From assembly GCF_947498805.1 (NCBI RefSeq), contig NZ_CANMLT010000008.1, forward strand, positions 1 to 64,000: DNA of 64,000 bases, in the 5' to 3' direction. Below the pieces are notes generated by a model, which worked only from the letters and a program-made list of their open reading frames with translations, made no database searches and had not been told where the DNA came from. Every line of letters begins with the position of its first letter. The stretch's first letter is position 1. The position numbers and the translations under genes are program-made. Positions 46,616 to 54,581 of the stretch are shown here, piece after piece. The stretch comes from an uncultured Tenacibaculum sp. (lineage in GTDB: Bacteria; Bacteroidota; Bacteroidia; Flavobacteriales; Flavobacteriaceae).

Positions 46616-46650
46616 CAAATGTATAAATTATTTTTAGACAAACAAGTCTA
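46616..46650 (-). promoter_or_regulatory. Promoter of the threonine operon with overlapping dyad
   Basis: On the minus strand, TTG (46643-46645) and TACATTTG (46616-46623) are 19 bp apart, an exact Bacteroidota promoter. The inverted repeat TAGAC/GTCTA (46635-46639, 46646-46650) surrounds the TTG element, so a bound protein could block RNA polymerase. Confidence 0.7.
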
Positions 46651-46748
46651 TTTTTAGATTTAGTTAATTTTCCTAAATAAAATGGTAAAATAATACAGTT
46701 CAATAAATTAATCCAATTAACCTATAATAAAAAGTAATTTTCTTAAAA

Positions 46749-46778
46749 TTGCATTCTAAAATAGTTTGTTTACTTTTG
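46749..46778 (+). promoter_or_regulatory. trxA promoter
   Basis: TTG at 46749-46751 and TACTTTTG at 46771-46778 are 19 bp apart, matching the consensus. About 40 nt of A-rich leader precede the ATG. Confidence 0.7.
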
Positions 46779-46822
46779 TGTAAGAAAACTTAAGACAAAA
46801 TAAATAATTAAAATATTATAAA

Positions 46823-47140
46823 ATGGCGTTAGAAATTACAGATGCATCTTTTGAAGAAGTAGTATTAAAATCAGACAAACCAGTTTTAGTTGATTTTTGG
46901 GCGGCTTGGTGTGGACCATGTAGAATGGTTGCTCCTATCGTTGATGAAATTAGCAATGAATATGACGGTAAAGCGGTTGTTGGTAAAGTTGATGTAGATA
47001 ATAACCAAGAGTTTGCTGCTAAGTATGGAGTAAGAAACATCCCTACTGTTTTAATCTTTAAAAACGGTGAGGTAGTAGATAAGCAAGTTGGTGCAGCTCC
47101 AAAGAAGACTTATACTGATAAAATTGATGCTGCTTTATAG
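46823..47140 (+). CDS. trxA: Thioredoxin
   Basis: This 105-residue single-domain protein has the active site DFWAAWCGPCRMVAPIVDEI and the cis-Pro motif RNIPTVLIFKNGE. It is a general dithiol reductant in the cytosol, and in this neighbourhood it is a plausible electron donor for CysH, although it has its own promoter and terminator. The length is standard and the start is unambiguous. Confidence 0.97.
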   Translation: MALEITDASFEEVVLKSDKPVLVDFWAAWCGPCRMVAPIVDEISNEYDGKAVVGKVDVDNNQEFAAKYGVRNIPTVLIFKNGEVVDKQVGAAPKKTYTDKIDAAL

Positions 47141-47163
47141 TAGTATATCAAATAAAACATTGT

Positions 47164-47197
47164 AAAAGGTTTGGCTTATGCTAAACCTTTTTTTATT
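47164..47197 (+). terminator. trxA terminator
   Basis: The stem AAAGGTTTGGC / GCTAAACCTTT, with one G-T pair, is followed by TTTTTATTTT. An apparent upstream extension of the next ORF runs through this hairpin and is not real coding sequence. Confidence 0.85.
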
Positions 47198-47210
47198 TTC
47201 GACCTATATG

Positions 47211-48128
47211 ATGAACTTAAGTACGATTTCTACCGATATAAAAAGCTTAGACTTATTAGCAAAGCAGGTTGTTGAAGGTTTTATTACTGGAATGCATAAG
47301 AGTCCGTTTCACGGGTTTTCTGTTGAATTCTCAGAGCATAAACTGTATAACAAAGGAGAAAGCACACGTCATATTGATTGGAAACTTTTTGCCAAAACTG
47401 AAAAACTCTATACTAAAAAGTATGAGGAAGAAACCAACTTACGTTGTCATATTATCGTAGACAACTCTGCTTCTATGCACTATCCTGTGGTTAAAACCCA
47501 ATCAATTAACAATTTGAATAAAATTGGTTTTTCAAGTGTTGCGGCTGCTTCATTAATGGAAATTCTAAAAAGACAACGCGATGCAGTTGGATTGAGTATT
47601 TATGCAAATGAATATGAATACTACGCTCCTGAAAAAGGCAGTGAACGTCACCGAAAAATGCTTTTAAACCAATTAGAGCAACTTTTAGTATCAAAGACTA
47701 CTACATCTACCGAAACTTATAAATACTTGCATGAGATCGCTGAAAAAATACATCGTAGATCATTAATATTTTTGTTTACGGATATGTTTCAAACAAATAT
47801 TGAATCGGAGCAGCTATTCGAGGCTTTACATCATCTTAAGTACAATAAACACGAACTAGTTTTATTTCATACCTACGATGGTAAAACCGAATTCAATTTT
47901 GATTTTGACAGTACTCCTAAGAAATTAATCGATGTAGAAACCCAACAAGAGATTAATTTATACACTGAAAATGTGCAAGAGCAATATCAAAAAGCCATTA
48001 AAGAGCACTTTTCTGAATTAAAAAATAAATGTTTGCAATATAAAATTGATTATGTTCCAGTAGACATTAATCTGGGATTCAACGAAGTACTTACAAGCTA
48101 TTTAATTTCTCGACAAAATTTTTCATAA
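47211..48128 (+). CDS. DUF58 domain protein
   Basis: I start at 47211 (MNLSTISTDIKS) because the longer frame from 47178 would be translated from the trxA terminator; 47208 is also possible. The ~305-residue protein has the DUF58 hallmark SEHKLYNKGESTRHIDWKLFAKT around residue 50. A vWA-like region follows with IIVDNSASM (MIDAS DxSxS) and LIFLFTDMFQ. Such proteins usually neighbour MoxR ATPase and vWA genes in Bacteroidota aerotolerance-type clusters; here none of those partners is adjacent. No membrane segment is seen. Confidence 0.88.
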   Translation: MNLSTISTDIKSLDLLAKQVVEGFITGMHKSPFHGFSVEFSEHKLYNKGESTRHIDWKLFAKTEKLYTKKYEEETNLRCHIIVDNSASMHYPVVKTQSINNLNKIGFSSVAAASLMEILKRQRDAVGLSIYANEYEYYAPEKGSERHRKMLLNQLEQLLVSKTTTSTETYKYLHEIAEKIHRRSLIFLFTDMFQTNIESEQLFEALHHLKYNKHELVLFHTYDGKTEFNFDFDSTPKKLIDVETQQEINLYTENVQEQYQKAIKEHFSELKNKCLQYKIDYVPVDINLGFNEVLTSYLISRQNFS

Positions 48129-48132
48129 TTCC

Positions 48133-48164
48133 TTGTTTTAAACAATAAAAAAGTTATATATTTG
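48133..48164 (+). promoter_or_regulatory. Promoter of the first tRNA-Asp
   Basis: TTG at 48133-48135 and TATATTTG at 48157-48164 are separated by 21 bp. The tRNA starts 17 bp downstream, the same distance as at tRNA-Arg. Confidence 0.6.
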
Positions 48165-48181
48165 CACCCGCTAAACGCAAC

Positions 48182-48255
48182 GGTCTGGTAGTTCAGCTGG
48201 TTAGAATACATGCCTGTCACGCATGGGGTCGCGGGTTCGAGTCCCGTCCAGACCG
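48182..48255 (+). tRNA. tRNA-Asp (GTC), copy 1
   Basis: The acceptor is GGTCTGG/CCAGACC, the D stem GTTC/GAAT-type, and the anticodon stem CATGC/GCATG with loop CTGTCAC (anticodon GTC). The T arm is GCGGG/CCCGT with TTCGAGT. The discriminator is G and CCA is not encoded. The sequence is identical to the copy at 48339. Confidence 0.97.
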
Positions 48256-48291
48256 CAAAATCTCGAAAGAGTAAGTTCTTAAAAAAAATAT

Positions 48292-48321
48292 TTGCAAATA
48301 CGAAAATCAATTTTATATTTG
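48292..48321 (+). promoter_or_regulatory. Promoter of the second tRNA-Asp
   Basis: TTG at 48292-48294 and TATATTTG at 48314-48321 are 19 bp apart, so the second tRNA copy has its own promoter. Confidence 0.65.
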
Positions 48322-48338
48322 CATTCGCTAAATGCAAC

Positions 48339-48412
48339 GGTCTGGTAGTTCAGCTGGTTAGAATACATGCCTGTCACGCATGGGGTCGCGGGTTCGAGTC
48401 CCGTCCAGACCG
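48339..48412 (+). tRNA. tRNA-Asp (GTC), copy 2
   Basis: This is an identical 74-nt duplicate of the tRNA at 48182, 157 bp downstream. The promoter -7 box and the ~17-bp leader were duplicated with it, with a few differences. Confidence 0.97.
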
Positions 48413-48426
48413 CCAATAAAAACTTA

Positions 48427-48457
48427 AACCTCTTGAAAATCAAGAGGTTTTGTTTTT
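48427..48457 (+). terminator. Terminator after tRNA-Asp
   Basis: The stem AACCTCTTGA / TCAAGAGGTT, with a 3-nt loop, is followed by a T-rich run ending TTTTTT. Confidence 0.85.
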
Positions 48458-48573
48458 TAGGGGAAAACCACGGGGAAATTAATATTTTTTCGGTTCTTCC
48501 CTACACAAGTAATCTACACTTCCTTAAACATTATACTAGAGAAATTTTCTGCGATTTTTTATTTAAAAATAAT

Positions 48574-49511
48574 TTGTCTTGTACTGAAATACCGTTACAT
48601 TTTTTAAATCAAAAAAGATGGAAACAATAACAGAAAAAATTATTTTAGACAGGTAGAATTACACAGAAGAATTTAAAGATTACATTGTTTATCAAGTTTT
48701 ATATGAAGGAAAAGATAAAACGGAATTAGTCTCTAAGCATGAGCTACCCAGTGTACAAACTATTACTTTATGGATTCGATATTTTCGAAAGCGTTTAGAA
48801 AAAGGCTTAATATCTTTACCTTCTATGACAGATGAACAAAAACAAAGTTTCCCTGCGCTTAAAAAAGAGTAAAGGAATTGGAAGGAGCTTTAGAACAAGC
48901 TAATGTTTTAATTTATGGATTAAACTCCTTGATAGACTATGCAGAAAAAGAATTTGAGGTTGCAATTAGAAAAAAGCGTGGTACCAAACAGTAACAATGA
49001 TTCAAGAAAAAGGACTTATAAAGATAAGTGTCGGTCGTCTTTGTAAACTGTTTGTTAAGAGCTGGCAAGCTTACTATCGAAAAGCTGGTCAAGTGAAAAA
49101 CAAATTAGGGAAGAGCAAATTGTATTAGAATTAGTGTTAGAAATAAGAAGAGAGTTACAAATGTTAGGTACACGTAAACTACACCTATTACTTAAAAAAC
49201 CATTAGCATCACATCAAATAAAAAAGTGTAAACCTATTTTAGGACGATACAGTATGACAGAAAATGGAGATCCTTTAGAAAATGCGATTGCAGAACGAGT
49301 TAACGGTATATTAAAAGAAGAGTATTTGAGCTGTTATGAGATCGCTACGTTTAAGCAAGCAAGAGGATTATTAGAACAAGTAATTAATTTATATAATAAT
49401 GAAAGACCACATATGAGTATAGGGAATTTAGTACCAGAGAAGGTACATTCAAAACAATTAAAGAAAGGAGATAAAAAATGGAAGAATTATTACAGAAAGT
49501 CTACTACTTAA
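48574..49511 (+). pseudogene. Decayed IS3-type transposase (orfA and orfB remnants)
   Basis: From ATG 48618 the orfA frame is cut by a TAG after METITEKIILDR. It resumes as YTEEFKDYIVYQVLYEGKDK with a helix-turn-helix-like segment to a stop near 48870. OrfB pieces follow in shifting frames (KRVKELEGALEQANVLIYGL), then an open part at 49134-49511. That part has lost most of the catalytic core and ends MTENGDPLENAIAERVNGIL...NERPHMSIGNLVPEKV, typical of IS3 orfB C-termini. A left inverted repeat is likely at 48579-48599. Inactive. Confidence 0.8.
49219..49253 (+). repeat. 35-bp IS-end direct repeat, copy inside the transposase remnant
   Basis: A 35-bp sequence containing GTGTAAACCTATTTTAGG and ACGATACAGT occurs here and identically at 49867-49901. 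It resembles the terminal repeat of the IS. Here it is joined in frame to an internal orfB segment, which marks a deletion or insertion junction. Confidence 0.75.
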
Positions 49512-49731
49512 CCCATTTTATTCCAAACTTGAATAAAAAGTAAATAATAATAAAAAATGGAGAATAAAATAATAACCAAATAAATATAAATGGTATTACA
49601 CTTGGGTCATTTATTACTTGATTAAAAACAGGAATAAATTTATTTGACTTTAAAGATACTTTAAACAGGAAGTAGCTTACTAGAGTAGAAGCTAAAATTA
49701 AGAAAATAAAACCTGTAATTTTTTTATTCAT
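49504..49731 (-). CDS. Small membrane protein, 75 aa, unknown
   Basis: The protein has two hydrophobic segments, ITGFIFLILASTLVSYFLF and IPFIFIWLLFYSPFFIIIYF, a short polar loop between them and lysines at both ends. No family is recognised. Its end overlaps the transposase remnant by 8 bp and it lies between two IS tail fragments, so it may be a passenger or a chance open frame. A composition like that of real membrane proteins argues mildly for a gene. Confidence 0.4.
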   Translation of the reverse strand: MNKKITGFIFLILASTLVSYFLFKVSLKSNKFIPVFNQVINDPSVIPFIFIWLLFYSPFFIIIYFLFKFGIKWVK

Positions 49732-49780
49732 TTCATTAACAATTTAAAACATAAAAATAAGATAAATTAAATATAGTAGA

Positions 49781-49901
49781 AAATGGAAAAACTATTATCA
49801 AAAAACAAATACTGTAAAGGTATTTTAGGATTAAAAATAATTTGTAAACTTATATTAGGATTAAGCTAAAAAAGTGTAAACCTATTTTAGGACGATACAG
49901 T
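49781..49901 (+). mobile_element. Tail fragment of a second IS3-type copy
   Basis: The sequence WKNYYQKTNTVKVF (49785 onward) parallels the WKNYYRKSTT end of the first remnant. It is followed by ~80 bp of typical IS tail with repeated TTTTAGGATTAA-like blocks and then the 35-bp end repeat (49867-49901). The 5' part of this copy is missing. Confidence 0.65.
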
Positions 49902-50332
49902 TACAAGAAAAACGCAAAAAAGCGCAAGGAAACGCAAAAGACAATCCAAACATTCTTAAGGTACTAATATACAAGCTTCAATATCAATAAAAATGTCTTA
50001 TCGATGGATTTCAGGACGATACAAATAATAGAAACGTAAGAAAGCGCAAGGAAACGCAAATCTATTCCAACAAACTTAAAACACCTACAAAACAGAATAT
50101 TAAATAATTACAAGCAGTAATTTAATCTCCCAAATACCGCAAAACGCAAAAAACGCAAGGTTTTGCAAAATGAAATTTTTTAGCACTAAAAAACACATAA
50201 AACAACTATATACCAAACAAGTACACAAAATTAACATTATCTAAAACTAGATAAAATAGTAACTGTGTAAAAAACGCAATTTTACGCAAAATTGCATTCT
50301 ATCTTCCTAAAATCCATCGATAAGGCATTTTT
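49889..50332. repeat. Gene-free repeat region with CGCAA-rich blocks and a 23-bp inverted repeat
   Basis: No gene is seen here. A ~48-bp direct repeat (AGGACGATACA plus AAGCGCAAGGAAACGCAAA) occurs at 49889-49938 and 50013-50060. Further CGCAA-rich blocks lie at ~50138-50171 and ~50269-50298. A 23-bp inverted repeat with one mismatch (core TTATCGATGGATTT / AAATCCATCGATAA) bounds 49989-50332. The structure resembles a small non-autonomous element or layered IS ends. Confidence 0.6.
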
Positions 50333-50362
50333 GGTGGGGTTTTAAGAAAAAGATACCTGCTA

Positions 50363-50633
50363 AATAAAAAATCACACTAGATATTCTAATCAATCACCAG
50401 ATCTAACAACAAAAGATGGAAAATTATTTTTGTTTACACAAAACGAAATAGAAGGAAATTGGGGTATTCAAGAAGAAAATAAGAGAGATGATTTTATTAA
50501 AAGGTTTAAAAAGATAAAAGAGCTTTTTAAATTAGGAGAAAATATCGATTATATAGTTTTTGGACAACCCTTTATTACAAAACTATATAGAGAATTACGC
50601 TTAAACAACCTTACAGAAACTAGCGAATCTTGA
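50363..50633 (+). pseudogene. Truncated protein remnant
   Basis: An open frame without a proper start reads SPDLTTKDGKLFLFTQNEIE, then GNWGIQEENKRDDFIKRFKK and DYIVFGQPFITKLYREL. The only internal start candidate is TTG at 50430, which would begin in the middle of an apparent domain. The 5' end is cut off near the repeat region, so this looks like the C-terminal ~80 residues of a gene lost to IS-mediated deletion. The family is not recognised. Confidence 0.45.
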
Positions 50634-50703
50634 AACCAACCCTAGAGATATCTTACTATTACTTTTTAATTAAAGTAAAAAGCAATATTGAATGCCTAAG
50701 TTT

Positions 50704-50730
50704 ACAAACCCAATTTTTCTTTCATAAAGT
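50704..50730 (+). promoter_or_regulatory. LytTR-regulon operator candidate, site 1 (before the response regulator)
   Basis: A 27-bp motif (ACAAACCCAATTT then TTTCATAAAGT) matches site 3 at 23 of 27 positions. It begins 55 bp before a TACTTTTG box (50759-50766), which is only 5 bp upstream of the ATG. No TTG is present at -33. Confidence 0.65.
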
Positions 50731-50771
50731 CTTTTCCTTATAAGTAATTAGCTATTTTTACTTTTGTAATT

Positions 50772-51518
50772 ATGACTCAAATAAAAGCAGTACTTATAGA
50801 TGATGAGCAAAGAGCTAGAGATGTTTTAGTAAACTTGTTAAATAGAGCTACAACAAACATAAATATCATTTCTACTTGTCGTAATTTAGAAGAAGGTGTA
50901 AAAAAAATTAAAGAACTTCAACCAGACGTTGTTTTTTTAGATGTACAGATGCCTAATTACGTAGGCTATGAAATTGTAAAGTTTTTTGATAAAATAGATT
51001 TTGAAATTATTTTTGTAACTGCTTACGATCAATACGCTATAAAAGCATTTGAACTAAATGCTATTGATTATTTAGTAAAACCAATTGATAGAACTAAACT
51101 AAATATAGCACTTGAAAAATTAGAAGAAAAATTAAAACAAAAAAATCAATTAATTGATTACCAATCATTATTAAAAACTATAAAAGATAAAAATTATAAA
51201 AAAATAGTAATTCCAGAATTAGGAAATAGACATATTGTTGATTTAAAAAACATAGTAGCTATTGAAGCTAGTGGCGCATATAGTATAATTCATTTAAAAG
51301 AAAACAAACAAATCACTACTAGTAAAAACCTTAAATATTTTGAAGAAATCTTTTTAAAAGAACTTTCTTTTTTCCGTTCTCATAGAGGATGGATTATCAA
51401 CTTAAATTTTGTTGAATTATTACATAAAACAGACCTACTAGTCACTTTAGCAAACGGTAGTCTTAAAGCGAAAATATCAAGAAACAAGATAGAAGATTTT
51501 GAAAAAGTTCTTAAATAA
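50772..51518 (+). CDS. LytTR-type response regulator
   Basis: The 248-residue protein has a CheY-like receiver. Its acidic pocket is VLIDDEQRARDVL, the phospho-acceptor Asp57 is in VVFLDVQMPN, and FVTAYDQYAIKAF and YLVKPI follow. The C-terminal LytTR DNA-binding domain is at ~145-245 (IVAIEASGAYSIIHLKENKQ, FFRSHRGWIINLNFVE). LytTR proteins bind paired direct repeats upstream of the -35 region. The sensor kinase gene overlaps it by 20 bp. A copy of the 27-bp motif upstream suggests autoregulation. Confidence 0.93.
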   Translation: MTQIKAVLIDDEQRARDVLVNLLNRATTNINIISTCRNLEEGVKKIKELQPDVVFLDVQMPNYVGYEIVKFFDKIDFEIIFVTAYDQYAIKAFELNAIDYLVKPIDRTKLNIALEKLEEKLKQKNQLIDYQSLLKTIKDKNYKKIVIPELGNRHIVDLKNIVAIEASGAYSIIHLKENKQITTSKNLKYFEEIFLKELSFFRSHRGWIINLNFVELLHKTDLLVTLANGSLKAKISRNKIEDFEKVLK

Positions 51519-54465
51519 TTTTTCGTCCAAAATATCGTATTTCAAATCTAAAGTTTTAATACTGATCCTTTTTTTTACCTCTTTTTTAGTACTGTCTCAA
51601 GAACCGGTAACAGTAAACCTCTCTGAAAAAGAAGGATTACCAGATAAAGAGTTTTATGACATTCTTGAAGATAGTAAAGGTTTTATATGGTTATGTGCAG
51701 ATAAGGGACTATTTCGTTATGATGGTAAAGCATATAAAAGTTATACCAATTCCCAACAAAAAGGGCTGTCAACTTTTAATGTTCAAGAAGATTATTTAGG
51801 TAATATATGGTGTAATAATATTTCTGGACAGTTTTTTTACACACAAAATAATCAATTAAAACTTTTTATAGATTTAAAAAAGCAGTTAAAAGGAGAATTA
51901 GCAAGCTTTGTTGTTAAACCAAATTATTTATGGGTATTTACAGCAATAAAGATTTATAAAATAAACATAAAAACTAAAGCTATTACTGTTATTAATGACT
52001 CTACAAAGCGTTATGGAAATCCTTTTGTATCTAATAACTCTATTTTTTTGAGTTCTGACGATTTCATCTCCGAAATTTCAGCAGACAACACCCTTAAAAC
52101 TTTAATAAAAATAAATTTAGACCTTAAAAACAATAAAGGTCGTAGAATTGTTCAACAAAAGTCTCAAATATTTAACATTGGAGATTCTATGTTTTTAAGA
52201 CAAAATAGAGATAATACCAATACTTTTTTTCAATTTAATACTGCAAAAAAAAAAATTCAGATTGTAAAGGGGTTGAAAGAAATAGCTAACCTACAAATTT
52301 ATGAATCATATACAACCAATAATAAAATTTGGTTTGGAACTAGAAACGGAGTTTGGGTATATGAATACATTGAAAACCATTTTTATTTAAAAAACCATTT
52401 TTTAAATAATATAGATGTTACTAACATTATAAAAGATAAAGATAATAATTACTGGTGCACTACTTTAAACACGGGTATTTATATAATTCCGAATATTAAT
52501 ATTGAAAAAGGGAATATCTCAACTATAAATAAAAACATTAGTTGTTTAGATAAAATAAATGATAGCACCTTATTATTTGGAATCAAAAATGGTAATATTG
52601 GTTTTTATAACACTAATAATCATCAGTCAAAAATAATAAACCTACCTACTAAAGATAGAGTTTCAAATCTTATATACCACCCAAGTGGAAATATTATTGT
52701 AGGTAAAGATCAATCTTCTTATGTAATAAATTATAAAACGCTTAAAAACATAAAAACTAGGACATTTAATAATGCCAAAAGTTTCTTAAATTTAGACAAA
52801 GGTGATTTACTATACACAAATCATTTGCAAGCCAAATTATTTAAGGAATCAGACTTAAAATCAAATAAAGGAATACTTAATTTTACTTCTGAAGAAAAAA
52901 GAACTTATACCTCTTTCTATAATAAGAAAACTAAAGAAGTATATATTTCTTATGTAGATGGTTTAATGGTTTATGACAGTCTTTGGACTCCTAAAGAAAT
53001 TAAATATAAAAATAATTCAATCTACTGTAAATCGATAACTAAAACTGCCAATGGCGTTATTTGGGTGGGTACTTTTAAAGAGGGTGTTTTAGGAATAAAA
53101 AATGATTCTATAGTAAAACATTACACCATTAAAAATGGATTAACCTCAAATAATATTTCAACAATTAAAGCCCATAAAAATAAACTATGGATTGCCACAG
53201 ATAATAGCATCCAAAAGTTTGATGCAACTACCTTACAATTTAAAAAGCTAACCAAAAAAGAAGGTGTTCCTTCTTACGATATTTCGGGTATAGAATTTAT
53301 TGGCAACCATGTGTTTTTCGCGTCTAATATCGGATTATTTTATTTAGACAAGACTAAAACTTTTAAAACATATAATCCAGATGTTTACTTTAACGAACTT
53401 CAAATTAATGAGAAAAATACACCGATAAAATCAGAATATATTTTAGACTATACTCAAAATACGATAAAAATAAGCTTTAATGTTAAAGGATTTTCATTTA
53501 ATCAAAACGGGAAATACAAATACCGATTAAAAGGAATAAATAATAATTGGTTTACAACAGAAACTGGAGTAAGTACTGTAAATTACAACAGTTTACCATC
53601 AGGAAAATACACATTTCAAGTACAGCCATATATTGAAGGAAACCAAAATGAATATCACATCGAAGAGTTAACATTCACCATAAAAAAAGCGTTTTGGAAA
53701 ACCTGGTGGTTTATATTAGGAAGTTCAATGATTATTTTGGGCAGCGTGGTGCTTTACTTTAAACAAAAAATAAGAAATAAAGAAAAAGAGCGTCTTGTAC
53801 AATTAGAAAAAATAAACTTAGAAAAAGAATTAATTTCTCAAAATTTAACAGCATTGCGCTCACAAATGAACCCGCACTTTATATTCAATGCTTTAAATTC
53901 TATACAAGATTTAGTTTTAAAACAAGATACGGACACTTCTTATGACTACATTGTATTATTTGCTGAATTAATACGTAACACACTTAATTATTCCAATCAA
54001 GATTTTATTCCAATCGAAAAAGAAATCGAATTCTTAAACATTTACTTACAATTAGAAAAACTTCGTTTTGGAGACGATTTTAACTATACTATTTCTTTTG
54101 ATTCAATAGAAGCTTTAGAGATACCATCGTTATTAATTCAACCGTTTATTGAAAATGCTTTGATACATGGTCTAATGCATCAAGCAGGAAAAAAAGAACT
54201 CTCTGTAGTATTTAATTTTACTAATGAAGTATTACAATGCATTATTACTGATAATGGTGTAGGACGAGAAAAAAGTAAGGAGATAAAAATTAGACAAGGT
54301 AACCACCACGAATCTTTTGCTTTAAGCTCTATAAAAAAACGCTTAGAAATTTTCCAAAAACAATACGCTACCAAAGTAGGTTATGTAATTGAAGATTTAC
54401 ATAAAAACAACGCTTCTCAAGGAACTAGAGTTATTGTTTCTATGCCTTTTAAAAAGCTATTTTAA
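51499..54465 (+). CDS. LytS-type sensor histidine kinase with periplasmic propeller
   Basis: The 988-residue protein probably starts at TTG 51499, overlapping the regulator gene by 20 bp. A signal sequence (ILILFFTSFLVLSQ) is followed by ~650 residues of propeller repeats (KEGLPDKEFYDILEDSKGFI, NGLTSNNISTIKAHKNKLWI, GVIWVGT) and a Y_Y_Y-like domain (GKYKYRLKGINNNWF). One membrane helix (WWFILGSSMIILGSVVLYF) comes next. The kinase core has QMNPHFIFNALNSIQDL, with phospho-acceptor His793, and an HATPase site (PFIENALIHG, ITDNGVGREKS). It probably reads an extracytoplasmic cue and phosphorylates the LytTR regulator. Confidence 0.92.
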   Translation: MKKFLNNFSSKISYFKSKVLILILFFTSFLVLSQEPVTVNLSEKEGLPDKEFYDILEDSKGFIWLCADKGLFRYDGKAYKSYTNSQQKGLSTFNVQEDYLGNIWCNNISGQFFYTQNNQLKLFIDLKKQLKGELASFVVKPNYLWVFTAIKIYKINIKTKAITVINDSTKRYGNPFVSNNSIFLSSDDFISEISADNTLKTLIKINLDLKNNKGRRIVQQKSQIFNIGDSMFLRQNRDNTNTFFQFNTAKKKIQIVKGLKEIANLQIYESYTTNNKIWFGTRNGVWVYEYIENHFYLKNHFLNNIDVTNIIKDKDNNYWCTTLNTGIYIIPNINIEKGNISTINKNISCLDKINDSTLLFGIKNGNIGFYNTNNHQSKIINLPTKDRVSNLIYHPSGNIIVGKDQSSYVINYKTLKNIKTRTFNNAKSFLNLDKGDLLYTNHLQAKLFKESDLKSNKGILNFTSEEKRTYTSFYNKKTKEVYISYVDGLMVYDSLWTPKEIKYKNNSIYCKSITKTANGVIWVGTFKEGVLGIKNDSIVKHYTIKNGLTSNNISTIKAHKNKLWIATDNSIQKFDATTLQFKKLTKKEGVPSYDISGIEFIGNHVFFASNIGLFYLDKTKTFKTYNPDVYFNELQINEKNTPIKSEYILDYTQNTIKISFNVKGFSFNQNGKYKYRLKGINNNWFTTETGVSTVNYNSLPSGKYTFQVQPYIEGNQNEYHIEELTFTIKKAFWKTWWFILGSSMIILGSVVLYFKQKIRNKEKERLVQLEKINLEKELISQNLTALRSQMNPHFIFNALNSIQDLVLKQDTDTSYDYIVLFAELIRNTLNYSNQDFIPIEKEIEFLNIYLQLEKLRFGDDFNYTISFDSIEALEIPSLLIQPFIENALIHGLMHQAGKKELSVVFNFTNEVLQCIITDNGVGREKSKEIKIRQGNHHESFALSSIKKRLEIFQKQYATKVGYVIEDLHKNNASQGTRVIVSMPFKKLF

Positions 54466-54493
54466 TGAAATAAAATTATATAATTTTTCTTTC

Positions 54494-54520
54494 ACAAACC
54501 CAATTTGCTATTCATTGATT
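54494..54520 (+). promoter_or_regulatory. LytTR-regulon operator candidate, site 2
   Basis: ACAAACCCAATTTGC then TATTCATTGATT matches site 3 at 22 of 27 positions. It begins 55 bp before TACTATTG (54549-54556), which lies 25 bp upstream of the small lipoprotein ATG. Confidence 0.65.
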
Positions 54521-54581
54521 AGTTTCTCTTTAAATAAGCATCAACAATTACTATTGCATTTCAAACTTAAAACAGGAAAGA

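Noticed and set aside
47178..47210. Longer DUF58 start MLNLFLFSTYM
   Set aside because: These codons come from the trxA terminator hairpin and T-run; the family domain and a normal start begin at 47208-47211.
48413..48500. Possible attachment site of an integrative element at the 3' end of tRNA-Asp
   Set aside because: No duplicated tRNA 3' end is found on the other side of the scar and no integrase is present. The two tRNA copies are a gene duplication including promoters.
48210..48630. Plus-strand frames beginning MPVTHGVAGSSPVQTA over the tRNA-Asp genes
   Set aside because: They are translations of the tRNA sequence itself and its flank; not coding.
49889..50332. Replication origin with iterons
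   Set aside because: The CGCAA blocks are irregular in spacing and there is no replication initiator or DnaA-box cluster; the IS-end context explains part of the repetition.
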